This document shows positions 36,908-47,217 of a stretch of 64,000 bases of DNA, in pieces. The notes beneath the pieces were generated by a model. That model worked only from the letters and a program-made list of their open reading frames with translations. It was not told the DNA's origin and did not search any database. Made by a program: the position numbers and the translations under genes. The stretch is from the NCBI RefSeq assembly GCF_000615805.1, contig NZ_BAMJ01000004.1, positions 1-64,000 on the forward strand, read 5' to 3'. The stretch comes from Latilactobacillus fuchuensis DSM 14340 = JCM 11249. Its GTDB lineage: Bacteria; Bacillota; Bacilli; Lactobacillales; Lactobacillaceae. The first letter of the stretch is position 1; each line of letters starts with the position of its first letter.

Positions 36908-38143
36908 GTGTATTTACTCGTGAACGTAATCGGTTTGTTGGTCTTTATCGGTGTCGGCTTTATTTTTTCAAAGAAAAAGAAGGAAATTGATTGGCGCGCA
37001 GTCATCACGATGTTAGTGATTAACTTGGTTCTAGCTTGGTTCTTGACCAGCTTTTCAATTGGTCGCGATATTGTTTTAGGCGCTGCTAATGGGTTTAATT
37101 GGTTGGTCCAAGTGGCTTACACTGGGATTGCCTTTGCGTTACCAAGTTGGGTTAATGTGAAACAAATGGACTTTGTGGCCAGCGTTTTATTACCCATCTT
37201 AATGATTATTCCATTATTTGATATTTTAACTTATATCGGTATTTTACCTTGGATTATCAAGTGGTTAGGTCGTGGTCTAGCAAAGATTACCGGCCAACCG
37301 AAGTTTGAATCGTTTTTTGCGGTTGAAATGATGTTTTTAGGCAATACCGAAGCCCTGGCCGTTTCAAGTTTACAATTGAAACAGATGAAGGCGGAACGAA
37401 CGTTGACGTTAGCGATGATGTCGATGAGTTGTGTGACGGCTTCCATCATCGGAGCTTACACGCAGATGATGCCGGGTCAATTTATTTTAACGGCCATTCC
37501 GGTCAACATTATTAACGCTATTATTGTTACCAATATTTTAAATCCGGTTAAAGTCACACCGGAAGAAGACACAATTGCTAAAATGGGTGGCAGTGCTTCT
37601 GCCCCCGGTGAAGAAGTCGCTGCAGACGGTAAAATTGAACGCGAACCTTTCTTCTCATTTTTAGGGGATTCAATTTTAAACGCCGGTAAATTAGTGCTCA
37701 TTATTACGGCGAACGTCATTGCTTTCGTTGCTTTGGCAGCCTTAATTGATAAAGTATTACAATTGATTAATCCTTGGATTACACTTGAACATTTACTAGG
37801 GATTGTGATGTTCCCATTCGCCTGGTTGATGGGCTTAGATGTCTCACATGCGTTTGAATTTGCGCAATATATGGGGACGAAATTAGTCACCAATGAATTC
37901 GTCGTTATGGGTAAAGTTTCCGGTTCAATTCACACCTTTGCACCGCATTACCAAGCCGTTTTAACGGTGTTTGTAACGTCATTTGCCAACTTCTCAACAG
38001 TTGGGATGATCATCGGTGCTTTCAAGGGCTTAGTTGATCGCGAAAAGAACGATATGATTGCTAAAAACGTCGGCTACATGCTGCTATCTGGGATTTTAGT
38101 CTCACTATTATCAGCAGCCACGGTTGGCCTATTCGTTTGGTAA
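36908..38143 (+). CDS. Concentrative nucleoside transporter (NupC family)
   Basis: The 411-aa membrane protein of the CNT family imports nucleosides with protons or sodium. It shows FVASVLLPILMIIPLFDILTYIGIL, MMFLGNTEALAVSSLQLKQM (family motif around helix 4), MSCVTASIIGAYTQMMPG and GKVSGSIHTFAPHYQAVLTVF. Meat lactobacilli grow on inosine and adenosine, so nucleoside uptake fits the suggested habitat. GTG 36908 is taken as start; only a weak GGGATGTG lies upstream. Monocistronic; the strong terminator at 38171 follows. Confidence 0.9.
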   Translation: MYLLVNVIGLLVFIGVGFIFSKKKKEIDWRAVITMLVINLVLAWFLTSFSIGRDIVLGAANGFNWLVQVAYTGIAFALPSWVNVKQMDFVASVLLPILMIIPLFDILTYIGILPWIIKWLGRGLAKITGQPKFESFFAVEMMFLGNTEALAVSSLQLKQMKAERTLTLAMMSMSCVTASIIGAYTQMMPGQFILTAIPVNIINAIIVTNILNPVKVTPEEDTIAKMGGSASAPGEEVAADGKIEREPFFSFLGDSILNAGKLVLIITANVIAFVALAALIDKVLQLINPWITLEHLLGIVMFPFAWLMGLDVSHAFEFAQYMGTKLVTNEFVVMGKVSGSIHTFAPHYQAVLTVFVTSFANFSTVGMIIGAFKGLVDREKNDMIAKNVGYMLLSGILVSLLSAATVGLFVW

Positions 38144-38170
38144 CCACGCTGTCTTAAATAAATTAAAATA

Positions 38171-38215
38171 AAGGGCCCGACCGATTCGATTTTGAATTGG
38201 TCGGGCCCTTTTTTT
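38171..38215 (+). terminator. Terminator after the nucleoside transporter gene
   Basis: AAGGGCCCGACC pairs with GGTCGGGCCCTT around a 16-base loop, followed by a T run. Confidence 0.93.
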
Positions 38216-38300
38216 ACGGATTCAGCTAAAAATTGGCTAGACGGTTAGCCTGAATCATGTATAATGAGCATGTATTCAAAGCCGAAGAAAGGAGTGTCTT

Positions 38301-39032
38301 ATGGCGGATTTAGTTTATCAAAATATTATGGCCGATTTAAAAAAAGCGATTAATGCCGGTCAGTTTCCCAGTATGAAATTACCGGATGAACGGACGTTAA
38401 CCGAACATTATCAGGTGAGTCGTAGTTCGGTTAAGCGGGCGCTGAACGTGATGGCCAATCAAGGCATTATCTTTAAAAAACGGGGTTCGGGAACCTTTAT
38501 CAATCCTTTATATTTGAAGAGTGGTTCGTTTTTTAATTACAGTGGTTCAAATCTAGGGATTACCGATAGTTTTAAAGCGGGCAATCGTAAACCGGGGATT
38601 AAGTTGCTCGATTTTCAGGTGATTAAACCGAACGAAGAATTGCAACGCGATTTATTTTTGAAACCCGATGATTTTGTTTATCAGATTAAACGATTACGGT
38701 TGTTTGATCAAGAACCCTTCATGATTGAAACGGGCTTTATTCCAATTAAAGTCATGCCTGAATTATCTGAAAAAATTGTCTCAGGCTCAATCTTTAATTA
38801 TTTAGAAACAGAAAAGAATCAAGAGGTGACCAAAGCCTTTTTATCGATTTTTGCGGAACCTTCAACCAGTGATGATCAAGCCCAATTGCAGCTGACACCA
38901 ACTCAGCCCGTTGGTATTATGGAGGGTATTTTCTTTTTAGATGATGGCACCCCGTTTGAATTCTCAACGATGCGACTCCATTATCAATACATGAAATACA
39001 ATACATTCGTTTCTGTCAGCGGTCGAGAATAG
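38301..39032 (+). CDS. GntR family transcriptional regulator (HutC/UTRA type)
   Basis: The 243-aa product has an N-terminal winged HTH (MKLPDERTLTEHYQVSRSSVKRALNVMANQGIIFKKRGSGTFI in segments) and a C-terminal UTRA ligand domain (about 80-238). UTRA domains usually bind sugar phosphates or related metabolites. ATG 38301 has AAAGGAG upstream. The phosphoketolase gene xpk starts 175 bp downstream on the same strand with its own promoter, so control of xpk by this regulator is a reasonable inference but no operator was identified. Confidence 0.9.
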   Translation: MADLVYQNIMADLKKAINAGQFPSMKLPDERTLTEHYQVSRSSVKRALNVMANQGIIFKKRGSGTFINPLYLKSGSFFNYSGSNLGITDSFKAGNRKPGIKLLDFQVIKPNEELQRDLFLKPDDFVYQIKRLRLFDQEPFMIETGFIPIKVMPELSEKIVSGSIFNYLETEKNQEVTKAFLSIFAEPSTSDDQAQLQLTPTQPVGIMEGIFFLDDGTPFEFSTMRLHYQYMKYNTFVSVSGRE

Positions 39033-39082
39033 ACCGTTATTTTTATCAAAAATATATTGGTACGACCCAATTATTAAAATGG

Positions 39083-39110
39083 TTGACTTTTTCTGAATAT
39101 TTAGTATGAT
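39083..39110 (+). promoter_or_regulatory. Promoter of xpk
   Basis: TTGACT (39083-39088) and TATGAT (39105-39110) are 16 bases apart. The leader to ATG 39208 is about 90 bases and contains a weak hairpin near AAGTCGTTAAAGACTT. Confidence 0.7.
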
Positions 39111-39207
39111 GTAAGGGTAGTCATAATATTTGCTTTCTGAACAATTTATTTTTAAAGTTAAGTCGTTAAAGACTTTTGGAAAACCCAATAAAAGGAGTGT
39201 TATTAGT

Positions 39208-41571
39208 ATGACAGATTATTCAAGCAAAGAATACCTCGCTAAAGTAGATGCGTTCTGGCGCGCTGCCAACTATATCTCAGTCGGTCAATTATATTTAAAA
39301 GATAACCCATTATTAAAACGGCCATTGGAAGCAACGGATGTTAAAGCAAAACCAATCGGTCATTGGGGCACAATCTCAGGCCAAAACTTCTTATACGCTC
39401 ATTTAAACCGGGCCATTAATAAATACAATTTAAATATGTTTTACGTTGAAGGCCCCGGTCACGGTGGTCAAGTGATGGTTTCTAATTCATACCTCGATGG
39501 TAGCTATACTGAAATCTATCCAAATATTACGCAAGATGTTGAAGGAATGAAGAAATTATTTAAACAGTTCTCATTCCCAGGCGGGGTGGCGTCACATGCC
39601 GCACCTGAAACACCAGGTTCAATCCACGAAGGTGGCGAACTTGGTTATTCATTATCACACGGTGTTGGGGCAATCTTAGACAACCCAGACGTGATTGCTG
39701 CAGTTGTTGTGGGTGATGGTGAAGCTGAAACGGGTCCTTTGGCTGCTTCATGGTTATCAAGTACATTCATCAACCCTGCAAATGATGGTGCGGTCTTACC
39801 AATCTTAAACTTAAATGGTTTCAAGATTTCTAACCCCACGATTTTATCGCGTAAAACAGATGAAGAATTATCGAAGTATTTCGAAGGTATGGGTTGGACA
39901 CCAATCTTTGTTGAAGGCGACAATCCTGATTTAATGCATCCAGCCACTGCGAAAGCAATGGATGAAGCCATTGAAAAAATTCAAGCAATCCAAAAGAACG
40001 CTCGTGAAAATGGCGATATGACACGTCCTGAATGGCCAATGATCGTCTTCCGCGCACCTAAAGGCTGGACCGGTCCTAAGACTTGGGATGGCGTACCAAT
40101 CGAAAATTCATTCCGTGCGCATCAAATTCCAATTCCTGTCGACAGTGCTGATATGCAACATGCCGATGCGTTAGTTGACTGGATGCAATCATACCGTCCT
40201 GAAGAATTATTTACAGAAGACGGCCAATTGAAACCAGAAATTGCTGAAATCGCACCTAAGGGTGACCAACGAATGGCCGCTAACCCAATCACTAATGGTG
40301 GAATCAATCCTAAGGAACTACGTTTACCAGATTATCGCGATTATGCACTTGATAATCAAGAACATGGTAAAATCGTTGCCCAAGACATGATTGTTTTTGG
40401 CGAATATGTGCGTGATATTATCACGGCTAACGATGACAACAAAAACTTCCGGATCTTCGGCCCTGATGAAACAATGTCAAACCGTTTGAACCACATTTTT
40501 GAAGTCACAAACCGTCAATGGATGGAATCTGTTAAAGAACCCAATGATCAATTCGAAGCACCTGCTGGCCGTGTCTTAGACTCACAATTGTCTGAACATC
40601 AAGCTGAAGGTTGGCTAGAAGGTTATGTCTTAACGGGTCGTCACGGCTTCTTTGCAAGTTATGAATCATTCTTGCGCGTTGTGGATTCAATGTTAACACA
40701 ACATTTCAAGTGGTTGCGTAAAGCTGATGAACAATCATGGCGTAACAAATACCCATCATTGAACATCATCGCAACTTCAACTGTTTTCCAACAAGATCAT
40801 AATGGTTACACCCATCAAGATCCAGGTATCTTGACGCACTTAGCTGAAAAGAAACCAGCATTCATCCGTGAATATTTACCAGCTGATGCCAATACGTTAT
40901 TAGCAACGATGAATACTGTTTTCCAAAGCCAAGAAAAAATTAACTTAGTCGTTTCATCAAAACACCCACGTCAACAATGGTTTACAATTGATGAAGCAAC
41001 AACCTTAGTTAATAACGGTTTGAAGAGTATTGATTGGGCAAGTACTGATCAAGATGCTGAACCAGACGTTGTGATTGCCGCAGCCGGTACTGAACCAACT
41101 TTAGAAAGTTTAGCAGCAATCTCAATCTTGCATCAACAATATCCTGACATGAAGATTCGTTTCATCAACGTTGTGGACTTATTGAAATTACGTTCACCAA
41201 AAGTGGACCCTCGTGGTTTAACGGATGACGAATTTGATATGTACTTTACGAAAGACAAACCAGTTGTCTTCGCATTCCATGGCTTTGAAGGCTTAGTTCG
41301 TGACATCTTCTTTGATCGTCACAACCATAACTTACACGTTCATGGCTACCGTGAAAATGGTGATATCACAACGCCATTCGACATGCGGGTCTTGAACCAA
41401 ATGGATCGTTACAACTTGTCTAAAGAAGTAGCTGTTGATGTTCTTGGCGACAAAGCGGGTCAGTTCGCTCAATCAATGGATGATATGGTTGCTAAACACA
41501 ATCAATACATTCGTGATGAAGGCGATGATTTACCAGAAGTTGAAGAATGGCAATGGACACCACTCCGTTAA
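39208..41571 (+). CDS. xpk: Xylulose-5-phosphate phosphoketolase
   Basis: This thiamine-diphosphate enzyme splits xylulose 5-phosphate with phosphate to acetyl phosphate and glyceraldehyde 3-phosphate, the key step of pentose and gluconate fermentation in facultative heterofermenters. The 787-aa product shows EGPGHGG near residue 73, the TPP motif [25 protein letters not shown]-like segments (KHPRQQW) and a C-terminal [24 protein letters not shown] 39208 has AAAAGGAGTG upstream; a start 78 bp earlier is not supported. Codon choice is strongly biased (CAA, GAA, TTA, CCA), as for a highly expressed gene. It is monocistronic. Confidence 0.97.
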   Translation: MTDYSSKEYLAKVDAFWRAANYISVGQLYLKDNPLLKRPLEATDVKAKPIGHWGTISGQNFLYAHLNRAINKYNLNMFYVEGPGHGGQVMVSNSYLDGSYTEIYPNITQDVEGMKKLFKQFSFPGGVASHAAPETPGSIHEGGELGYSLSHGVGAILDNPDVIAAVVVGDGEAETGPLAASWLSSTFINPANDGAVLPILNLNGFKISNPTILSRKTDEELSKYFEGMGWTPIFVEGDNPDLMHPATAKAMDEAIEKIQAIQKNARENGDMTRPEWPMIVFRAPKGWTGPKTWDGVPIENSFRAHQIPIPVDSADMQHADALVDWMQSYRPEELFTEDGQLKPEIAEIAPKGDQRMAANPITNGGINPKELRLPDYRDYALDNQEHGKIVAQDMIVFGEYVRDIITANDDNKNFRIFGPDETMSNRLNHIFEVTNRQWMESVKEPNDQFEAPAGRVLDSQLSEHQAEGWLEGYVLTGRHGFFASYESFLRVVDSMLTQHFKWLRKADEQSWRNKYPSLNIIATSTVFQQDHNGYTHQDPGILTHLAEKKPAFIREYLPADANTLLATMNTVFQSQEKINLVVSSKHPRQQWFTIDEATTLVNNGLKSIDWASTDQDAEPDVVIAAAGTEPTLESLAAISILHQQYPDMKIRFINVVDLLKLRSPKVDPRGLTDDEFDMYFTKDKPVVFAFHGFEGLVRDIFFDRHNHNLHVHGYRENGDITTPFDMRVLNQMDRYNLSKEVAVDVLGDKAGQFAQSMDDMVAKHNQYIRDEGDDLPEVEEWQWTPLR

Positions 41572-41581
41572 TTAGTGGTTT

Positions 41582-41614
41582 AAAATAGACTAGGCAACTG
41601 CCTGGTCTATTTTT
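41582..41614 (+). terminator. Terminator of xpk
   Basis: AAAATAGACTAGGCA pairs with CCTGGTCTATTTTT around a small loop. Confidence 0.9.
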
Positions 41615-41706
41615 GTTGATAAATAGGGTTAATCTAGCTTTATTTTTAGGGATAATAACGGTAAACTAGAAGATAAGTATAATTTTAGAAAGAGGCGTAT
41701 TTTTTT

Positions 41707-43194
41707 ATGGCAAAGAACAAAATCCGCGTGCGTTATGCACCAAGTCCAACTGGGCATTTGCACATCGGAAATGCTCGTACAGCATTGTTTAATTACTTAT
41801 TCGCACGGCACAACAAAGGGACATTCGTGATTCGGATTGAAGACACGGATACCAAAAGAAACATTGCCGATGGTGAAAAAAGCCAATTAGATAACTTGAA
41901 ATGGTTAGGGATGGACTGGGATGAAGGTCCCGATAAACCCGGTGACTTCGGCCCATACCGCCAATCAGAACGTCGTGAAATTTATACACCACTCATTCAA
42001 GAATTAGTTGAAAAAGGTTTGGCTTATGAATCTTACATGACTGAAGATCAATTGACTGAACAACGTGAAGCGCAAAAAGCCGCTGGCGAAGCCCCTCGTT
42101 ATCTGTATGAATATGAAGGGATGGACGACGCTGAAATTAAAGCCGTTCAAGACGCTGCTAAAGCCAAAGGGTTACAACCCGTTGTACGGTTACGTTTGCC
42201 TAAAGACCATATTTATAAATTTGATGACATCGTCAAAGGTGAAATCAGCTTTGAATCAGACCGTTTAGGTGGCGATTTCGTCATCATGAAACGCGATGGT
42301 ATGCCAACGTATAACTTCGCAGTCGTCGTTGATGACCATTTGATGGAAATCACGCACGTTTTACGAGGCGACGATCATATCGCTAACACGCCTAAACAAT
42401 TGGCCGTTTACGAAGCCTTCGGGTGGACACCACCAACGTTTGGCCATATGACCTTAATCATCAATACCGAAACCGGTAAGAAATTAAGTAAACGTGATGA
42501 ATCAGTGCTCCAATTTATCGAACAATATCGTGAATTAGGTTACTTACCAGAAGCCATGTTTAACTTCATCGCTTTATTAGGTTGGTCACCAGTCGGCGAA
42601 AGCGAAATCTTTAACCGTCAAGAATTCATTAAACAGTTTGATCCAAAACGCTTGAGTAAATCACCTGCTAGTTTCGATCAAAAGAAACTAGAATGGGTTA
42701 ATAACCAATACGTTAAAACGACTGATAATAATAAAATCATGGATTTAGCCTTAGCAAGTTTGATTAAAGCCGGTAAGATTGCTGAAAATCCTGACACTAA
42801 AACGATTGAATGGGCCCGTCATTTGATTGCGTTATATCAAGATCAAATGAGTTATACCGCTCAAATCGTTGAAATGGCGGACGTCTTCTTTGAAGAACCA
42901 GAACAATTAGACGCTGAAGCTTTGGAAGAACTCCAAAATGAAACAGCACCAATCGTCTTAAAAGAATTCAGCGAACGTTTAAATAACGTGACGTTATTCA
43001 CGGCGCCTCGGATTATGGCCGTCATTAAGAGTATCCAAAAAGATACGAAGATTAAAGGCCGTCAATTGTACATGCCAATCCGGATTGCAACGACCCGTGA
43101 AATGCACGGCCCTTCATTGCCTGATTCAATCGAATTATTAGGTAAAGAAAAAGTGCTTGCACATCTCGCTAAAACGCTAAAAGAAATTCAATAA
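41707..43194 (+). CDS. gltX: Glutamate--tRNA ligase
   Basis: It charges tRNA-Glu (and in lactobacilli tRNA-Gln, later amidated). The 495-aa class I synthetase has the HIGH-type motif H17-L-H-I-G-N22 and KLSKR at 259-263, with the glutamate-specific RFAPSPTG-like start [23 protein letters not shown]-terminal anticodon-binding region ends [22 protein letters not shown] 41707 has AGAGG upstream across an unusually T-rich spacer. It is not next to its usual cysS partner; it sits between xpk and the kinase gene, each with separate signals. A terminator follows. Confidence 0.96.
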   Translation: MAKNKIRVRYAPSPTGHLHIGNARTALFNYLFARHNKGTFVIRIEDTDTKRNIADGEKSQLDNLKWLGMDWDEGPDKPGDFGPYRQSERREIYTPLIQELVEKGLAYESYMTEDQLTEQREAQKAAGEAPRYLYEYEGMDDAEIKAVQDAAKAKGLQPVVRLRLPKDHIYKFDDIVKGEISFESDRLGGDFVIMKRDGMPTYNFAVVVDDHLMEITHVLRGDDHIANTPKQLAVYEAFGWTPPTFGHMTLIINTETGKKLSKRDESVLQFIEQYRELGYLPEAMFNFIALLGWSPVGESEIFNRQEFIKQFDPKRLSKSPASFDQKKLEWVNNQYVKTTDNNKIMDLALASLIKAGKIAENPDTKTIEWARHLIALYQDQMSYTAQIVEMADVFFEEPEQLDAEALEELQNETAPIVLKEFSERLNNVTLFTAPRIMAVIKSIQKDTKIKGRQLYMPIRIATTREMHGPSLPDSIELLGKEKVLAHLAKTLKEIQ

Positions 43195-43207
43195 CTTCTT
43201 AATAAGG

Positions 43208-43249
43208 ACCGCCCCAAACAATCATCACTGATTGCTTGGGACGGTTTTT
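43208..43249 (+). terminator. Terminator of gltX
   Basis: ACCGCCCCAAACAATC pairs with GATTGCTTGGGACGGT around ATCACT and ends in TTTTT. Confidence 0.9.
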
Positions 43250-43294
43250 ATTTGGGGAATTTGTATCATATATTAAGATGATTAATCAGATTGA

Positions 43295-43308
43295 TGTAAC
43301 CCCTTACA
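43295..43308 (+). promoter_or_regulatory. CRE-like site before the PfkB kinase gene
   Basis: TGTAACCCCTTACA fits the CRE consensus TGWNANCGNTNWCA except for one base of the central CG, and the arms TGTAA/TTACA are symmetrical. It lies nine bases before a TATACT -10 box (43317-43322), in the -35 region. Confidence 0.6.
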
Positions 43309-43353
43309 AATAACGGTATACTAATCATATTACTTGGATTAACGGAGGAATTA

Positions 43354-44379
43354 ATGATGAAAGTTTTAACTTTTGGTGAAATGTTAATGCGTTTAAAAAC
43401 GCCGAATAATCAACGGATTATGCAAGCACAAGCATTTGAGGCCTCTTACGGTGGGGCAGAAGCCAACGTGGCCGTCTCACTAGGCTTATTGGGCGATCAG
43501 GTCGCTTATTTAACCCGCTTACCAGAGAATTTATTAGGGCGCAATGGCCAACAAACGTTGCGTCAATACGGTGTCGATACGACCAAAATCCAATTTACCG
43601 ACGGCCGTTTAGGCTTATATTTCTTTGAAAAAGGGGCCAGTGTTCGTTCGACTAACGTTGTTTATGACCGCGCTTATAGTGCCTTTTCATTGGCCAAGTC
43701 AACTGAATTTGATTGGGCCAGTATTTTTGAAGGCGTTGATTATTTCTATTTTTCAGGGATTACGCCAGCAGTTTCAGCTGAATTGGCGCAAGCAGCCGAA
43801 GAAGCTTGTCAATATTGCCAAGCCCATCAAATTCCAGTGATTTGCGATTTGAACTATCGGGGCAAAATGTGGTCGGCAACGCAAGCCACTCAAACAATGC
43901 GGCATCTAATGACCTATGTCACGATTTGTATCGCGCATGATGAGGATTTCGAAGCAACTCTCGGGATTAAGGCGTTTGATGGCGACGAAGCCCATGGGAT
44001 TGCTCAAAAGGCGTCGTTTAAACAAGCCATGCAACAAGTCCGTCAAGATTTTCCGAATTGTCAGATGGTTGCGAGCATTTTACGCAATATCCGCTCGGTT
44101 GAAGACAGCGATTGGATGGCCTTGTTATTAAAGGGTGATCAATTCTATGAAACGGACACCTATCATGTCCACGTGATGGAAGGGGTTGCCGCTGGAGACG
44201 CTTTTGGTGCGGGTTTAATGCATGGTTTATTAAACGACTATCAACCAGACGAAATGTTACAATTCGGATTAGCGGCTAGTGTCGCTAAATTGACCATTAG
44301 TGGGGATTTCAATTTGGTCTCTGAAGCTGAAATCAAAGCCATTGCAGCTAACGGTGGCGGTGCGCGATTAGCACGTTAA
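43354..44379 (+). CDS. kdgK: PfkB family sugar kinase, probable 2-keto-3-deoxygluconate kinase
   Basis: The 341-aa product has the ribokinase fold: MKVLTFGEMLMRL, YGGAEANVAVSLGLLG (signature 1 region) and AAGDAFGAGLMHGLL with catalytic D282. The start FGEMLMRLKTPNNQRIMQA and the segment SYGGAEANVA resemble KdgK-type kinases, which phosphorylate 2-keto-3-deoxygluconate from uronate breakdown; fructose or other keto sugars remain possible. No aldolase gene is adjacent. ATG 43354 or 43357 are preceded by CGGAGG. A CRE-like site in the promoter predicts catabolite repression. It may be cotranscribed with budC, but budC has a -10 and CRE of its own. Confidence 0.83.
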   Translation: MMKVLTFGEMLMRLKTPNNQRIMQAQAFEASYGGAEANVAVSLGLLGDQVAYLTRLPENLLGRNGQQTLRQYGVDTTKIQFTDGRLGLYFFEKGASVRSTNVVYDRAYSAFSLAKSTEFDWASIFEGVDYFYFSGITPAVSAELAQAAEEACQYCQAHQIPVICDLNYRGKMWSATQATQTMRHLMTYVTICIAHDEDFEATLGIKAFDGDEAHGIAQKASFKQAMQQVRQDFPNCQMVASILRNIRSVEDSDWMALLLKGDQFYETDTYHVHVMEGVAAGDAFGAGLMHGLLNDYQPDEMLQFGLAASVAKLTISGDFNLVSEAEIKAIAANGGGARLAR

Positions 44380-44413
44380 AAAATGAAAGATGGCGCTATT
44401 AAAAACGGAATAA

Positions 44414-45244
<831 letters not shown>

Positions 45245-45252
45245 AAAATAGT

Positions 45253-45292
45253 AAAAAAGAAGTATCACGCTTAGCGTGGTACTTCTTTTTTT
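45253..45292. terminator. Bidirectional terminator between budC and the RpiR gene
   Basis: AAAAAAGAAGTATCACGC pairs with GCGTGGTACTTCTTTTTT around TTA. It touches the stop codon of the RpiR gene. Confidence 0.9.
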
Positions 45293-46133
45293 AGTGTCTT
45301 GTACGATCAATTTCAGTGCGGATTTCTTGGAAGGTTTGTTCGGTTTGATCACTGTTGCTGATGGCGACCATCATGAACAGACTATCAATTAAACTGATTT
45401 GGGCAATTAGGGCGTGGAGTGCTTCGGCGCGGTAATTGGTTTCTTCAGAAATCGATAGTAACGTGATATCACCGAGATTGGCTAAAGTTGAATTGCCAAA
45501 ACTAGTGATCACGATTAATGGCACGTGGCGTTCTTTTAGAATCCGTGCGAGTTCGAGCGCATCTTTATTTTGGCCACTGTGTGAAATGATAATGGCACAA
45601 TCGGCATCGGTTAGTTTCGTTGCTTGCATCAATTGCATGTGGTAATCCTGGTTATAGACGGTTGGAATCGTGGTTCGTAAGAATTTATGATAGCCGTCTT
45701 GTGCGACAATTCCGGAAGCCCCCAACCCGAAGAGACCGAGAAGTTTGGCGTGGTTGATGAGGTTGACTGCCTTTTGTAATTGGGTTTCGGTCAATAACGA
45801 CCAAGTGGCCTGCAAGGCATTACTATTGGATGAAAAAATCTTTTCGGCCATTGTGACGAAACTGTCTTGTTCGCTAATTTCGTGAAAGAGTGGGGATTGT
45901 AAGGGTTCCTTAGCGAGTAAGGCTAGTTTGAAAGCTTGGAAGTTGGTGAATCCAAGTGCCTTGGCAAAGCGCGAAATCGTGGCCGTTGAAACCTGACAAT
46001 CGGCTGCAAATTCTTGAATGGTTAATTCTGGATCAAAGCTGGCTTGTTTCAGAATATAGTCGGCAATTTGTTTATATTTTTCACTTAAATGATCGTAATA
46101 GGAATGAATTAATGAATCAATATTTTGTGGCAT
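45291..46133 (-). CDS. RpiR family transcriptional regulator of the gnt operon
   Basis: The 280-aa product has an N-terminal HTH_6 domain (ELTIQEFAADCQVSTATISRFAKALGF in segments, about 33-58) and a C-terminal SIS domain (about 110-250; GLFGLGASGIVAQ, IIISHSGQNKDALELA), which binds phosphosugars. It is divergent from gntZ, and the shared 151-bp region holds two identical 13-bp boxes, so it is probably the gluconate-operon regulator sensing 6-phosphogluconate or a related phosphosugar (inference). ATG 46133 has AGGAGG upstream. An extended -10 (TGCTATACT) on the minus strand precedes it. Confidence 0.92.
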   Translation of the reverse strand: MPQNIDSLIHSYYDHLSEKYKQIADYILKQASFDPELTIQEFAADCQVSTATISRFAKALGFTNFQAFKLALLAKEPLQSPLFHEISEQDSFVTMAEKIFSSNSNALQATWSLLTETQLQKAVNLINHAKLLGLFGLGASGIVAQDGYHKFLRTTIPTVYNQDYHMQLMQATKLTDADCAIIISHSGQNKDALELARILKERHVPLIVITSFGNSTLANLGDITLLSISEETNYRAEALHALIAQISLIDSLFMMVAISNSDQTEQTFQEIRTEIDRTRH

Positions 46134-46187
46134 GACTTGAAACCTCCTAAAAATTGACTATCTTAAGTATAGCACATCACAAGTTGT

Positions 46188-46239
46188 GAAAACTTTTTTC
46201 TTTAAATGACTTGCATTAAGAAAACTTTTTTCATATAAT
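46188..46239 (+). promoter_or_regulatory. gntZ promoter with twin RpiR boxes
   Basis: TTGCAT (46211-46216) and TATAAT (46234-46239) are 17 bases apart. GAAAACTTTTTTC occurs twice, at 46188-46200 and 46220-46232, identical and 32 bp apart (about three helical turns). One copy lies upstream of the -35, the other in the spacer, so a protein dimer pair on one face could close the promoter. Confidence 0.75.
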
Positions 46240-46284
46240 GTTCGTAGAGATGAAAATACTGATAACAACAAGGGGATTTTACAG

Positions 46285-47184
46285 ATGAAATTAGCGATGA
46301 TTGGGTTAGGCAAAATGGGGATTAACTTGGTGGCTAACTTACGCCGCAATGGCCATGAAGTGGTAGCCTATGATTTGAATCAAGCGGCAGTCACTGAAGC
46401 CACTAATTTAGGGGCAGTGGCCGCAACTGATTTAGACGATGTGATTGCCCAATTACCAACACCTAAAATTGTCTGGGTGATGTTACCCGCAGGCAAGCCA
46501 ACCGATGCGACGATTCAAACATTCAGTGAAAAGTTAAACGCGAATGATATCTTAATTGATGGTGGTAATTCATTTTTTGAAGATTCTCTAAAACATAATG
46601 AGTTGTTAAGCGCACAAGGCATCAAGTTCTTCGATGCTGGGACTTCCGGTGGGATGAGTGGTGCCAATCACGATGGTAATTTCATGATTGGCGGCGATGA
46701 CGCCGAAGCCTTTAAGATTATCGAACCGATTTTTGAAGGGATTGCCCAAGAAGATGGTTATCTCTATACCGGTAAAGCCGGCAGCGGTCATTATTTGAAG
46801 ATGGTCCACAACGGGATTGAATACGGGATGATGCAATCAATCGCTGAAGGGTTCGACGTTTTGGAACATGGTCAGTTTGATTATGATAACGAAGCCGTTG
46901 CTAAAGTTTGGAGTAATGGTTCAGTGATTCGTGGTTGGCTCATGGAACTAGCCCAATCTGCCTTTTCAAAAGATCCTAACTTGGAACAACTCAAAGGTGT
47001 CATGCATTCTTCTGGCGAAGGCAAATGGACCTTGGATGAAGCTTTGAAATTACAAGTGCCAACACCGGTCATCGCGATGTCGTTGATGATGCGTTATCGT
47101 TCAATGGAAGATGATACTTTTACGGGTAAAGTCGTCGCTGCTTTAAGAAATGAATTTGGCGGTCACGCTGTCGATAAAAAATAA
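46285..47184 (+). CDS. gntZ: 6-phosphogluconate dehydrogenase, decarboxylating (GntZ type)
   Basis: It converts 6-phosphogluconate to ribulose 5-phosphate and CO2. The 299-aa product is the short form: Rossmann motif MIGLGKMGINLVANLRRNGHEVVAYD, IDGGNSFFEDSL, DAGTSGGMSGA, and KAGSGHYLKMVHNGIEYGMMQ with the catalytic Lys. The length is below the usual 470 aa of GndA, as in Bacillus GntZ/YqeC-type enzymes. ATG 46285 has AGGGGA upstream. First gene of gntZ-gntK-gntP behind the twin-box promoter; the product feeds xpk after epimerisation. Confidence 0.94.
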   Translation: MKLAMIGLGKMGINLVANLRRNGHEVVAYDLNQAAVTEATNLGAVAATDLDDVIAQLPTPKIVWVMLPAGKPTDATIQTFSEKLNANDILIDGGNSFFEDSLKHNELLSAQGIKFFDAGTSGGMSGANHDGNFMIGGDDAEAFKIIEPIFEGIAQEDGYLYTGKAGSGHYLKMVHNGIEYGMMQSIAEGFDVLEHGQFDYDNEAVAKVWSNGSVIRGWLMELAQSAFSKDPNLEQLKGVMHSSGEGKWTLDEALKLQVPTPVIAMSLMMRYRSMEDDTFTGKVVAALRNEFGGHAVDKK

Positions 47185-47217
47185 ATCAAGCAAAAATGCA
47201 CATAAAAGAGGGGATTC

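Noticed and set aside
42065-42268. Extra reading frames inside gltX, xpk, clpC and other long genes
   Set aside because: They are out-of-frame shadows of well-recognised genes with no ribosome binding sites and no family resemblance.
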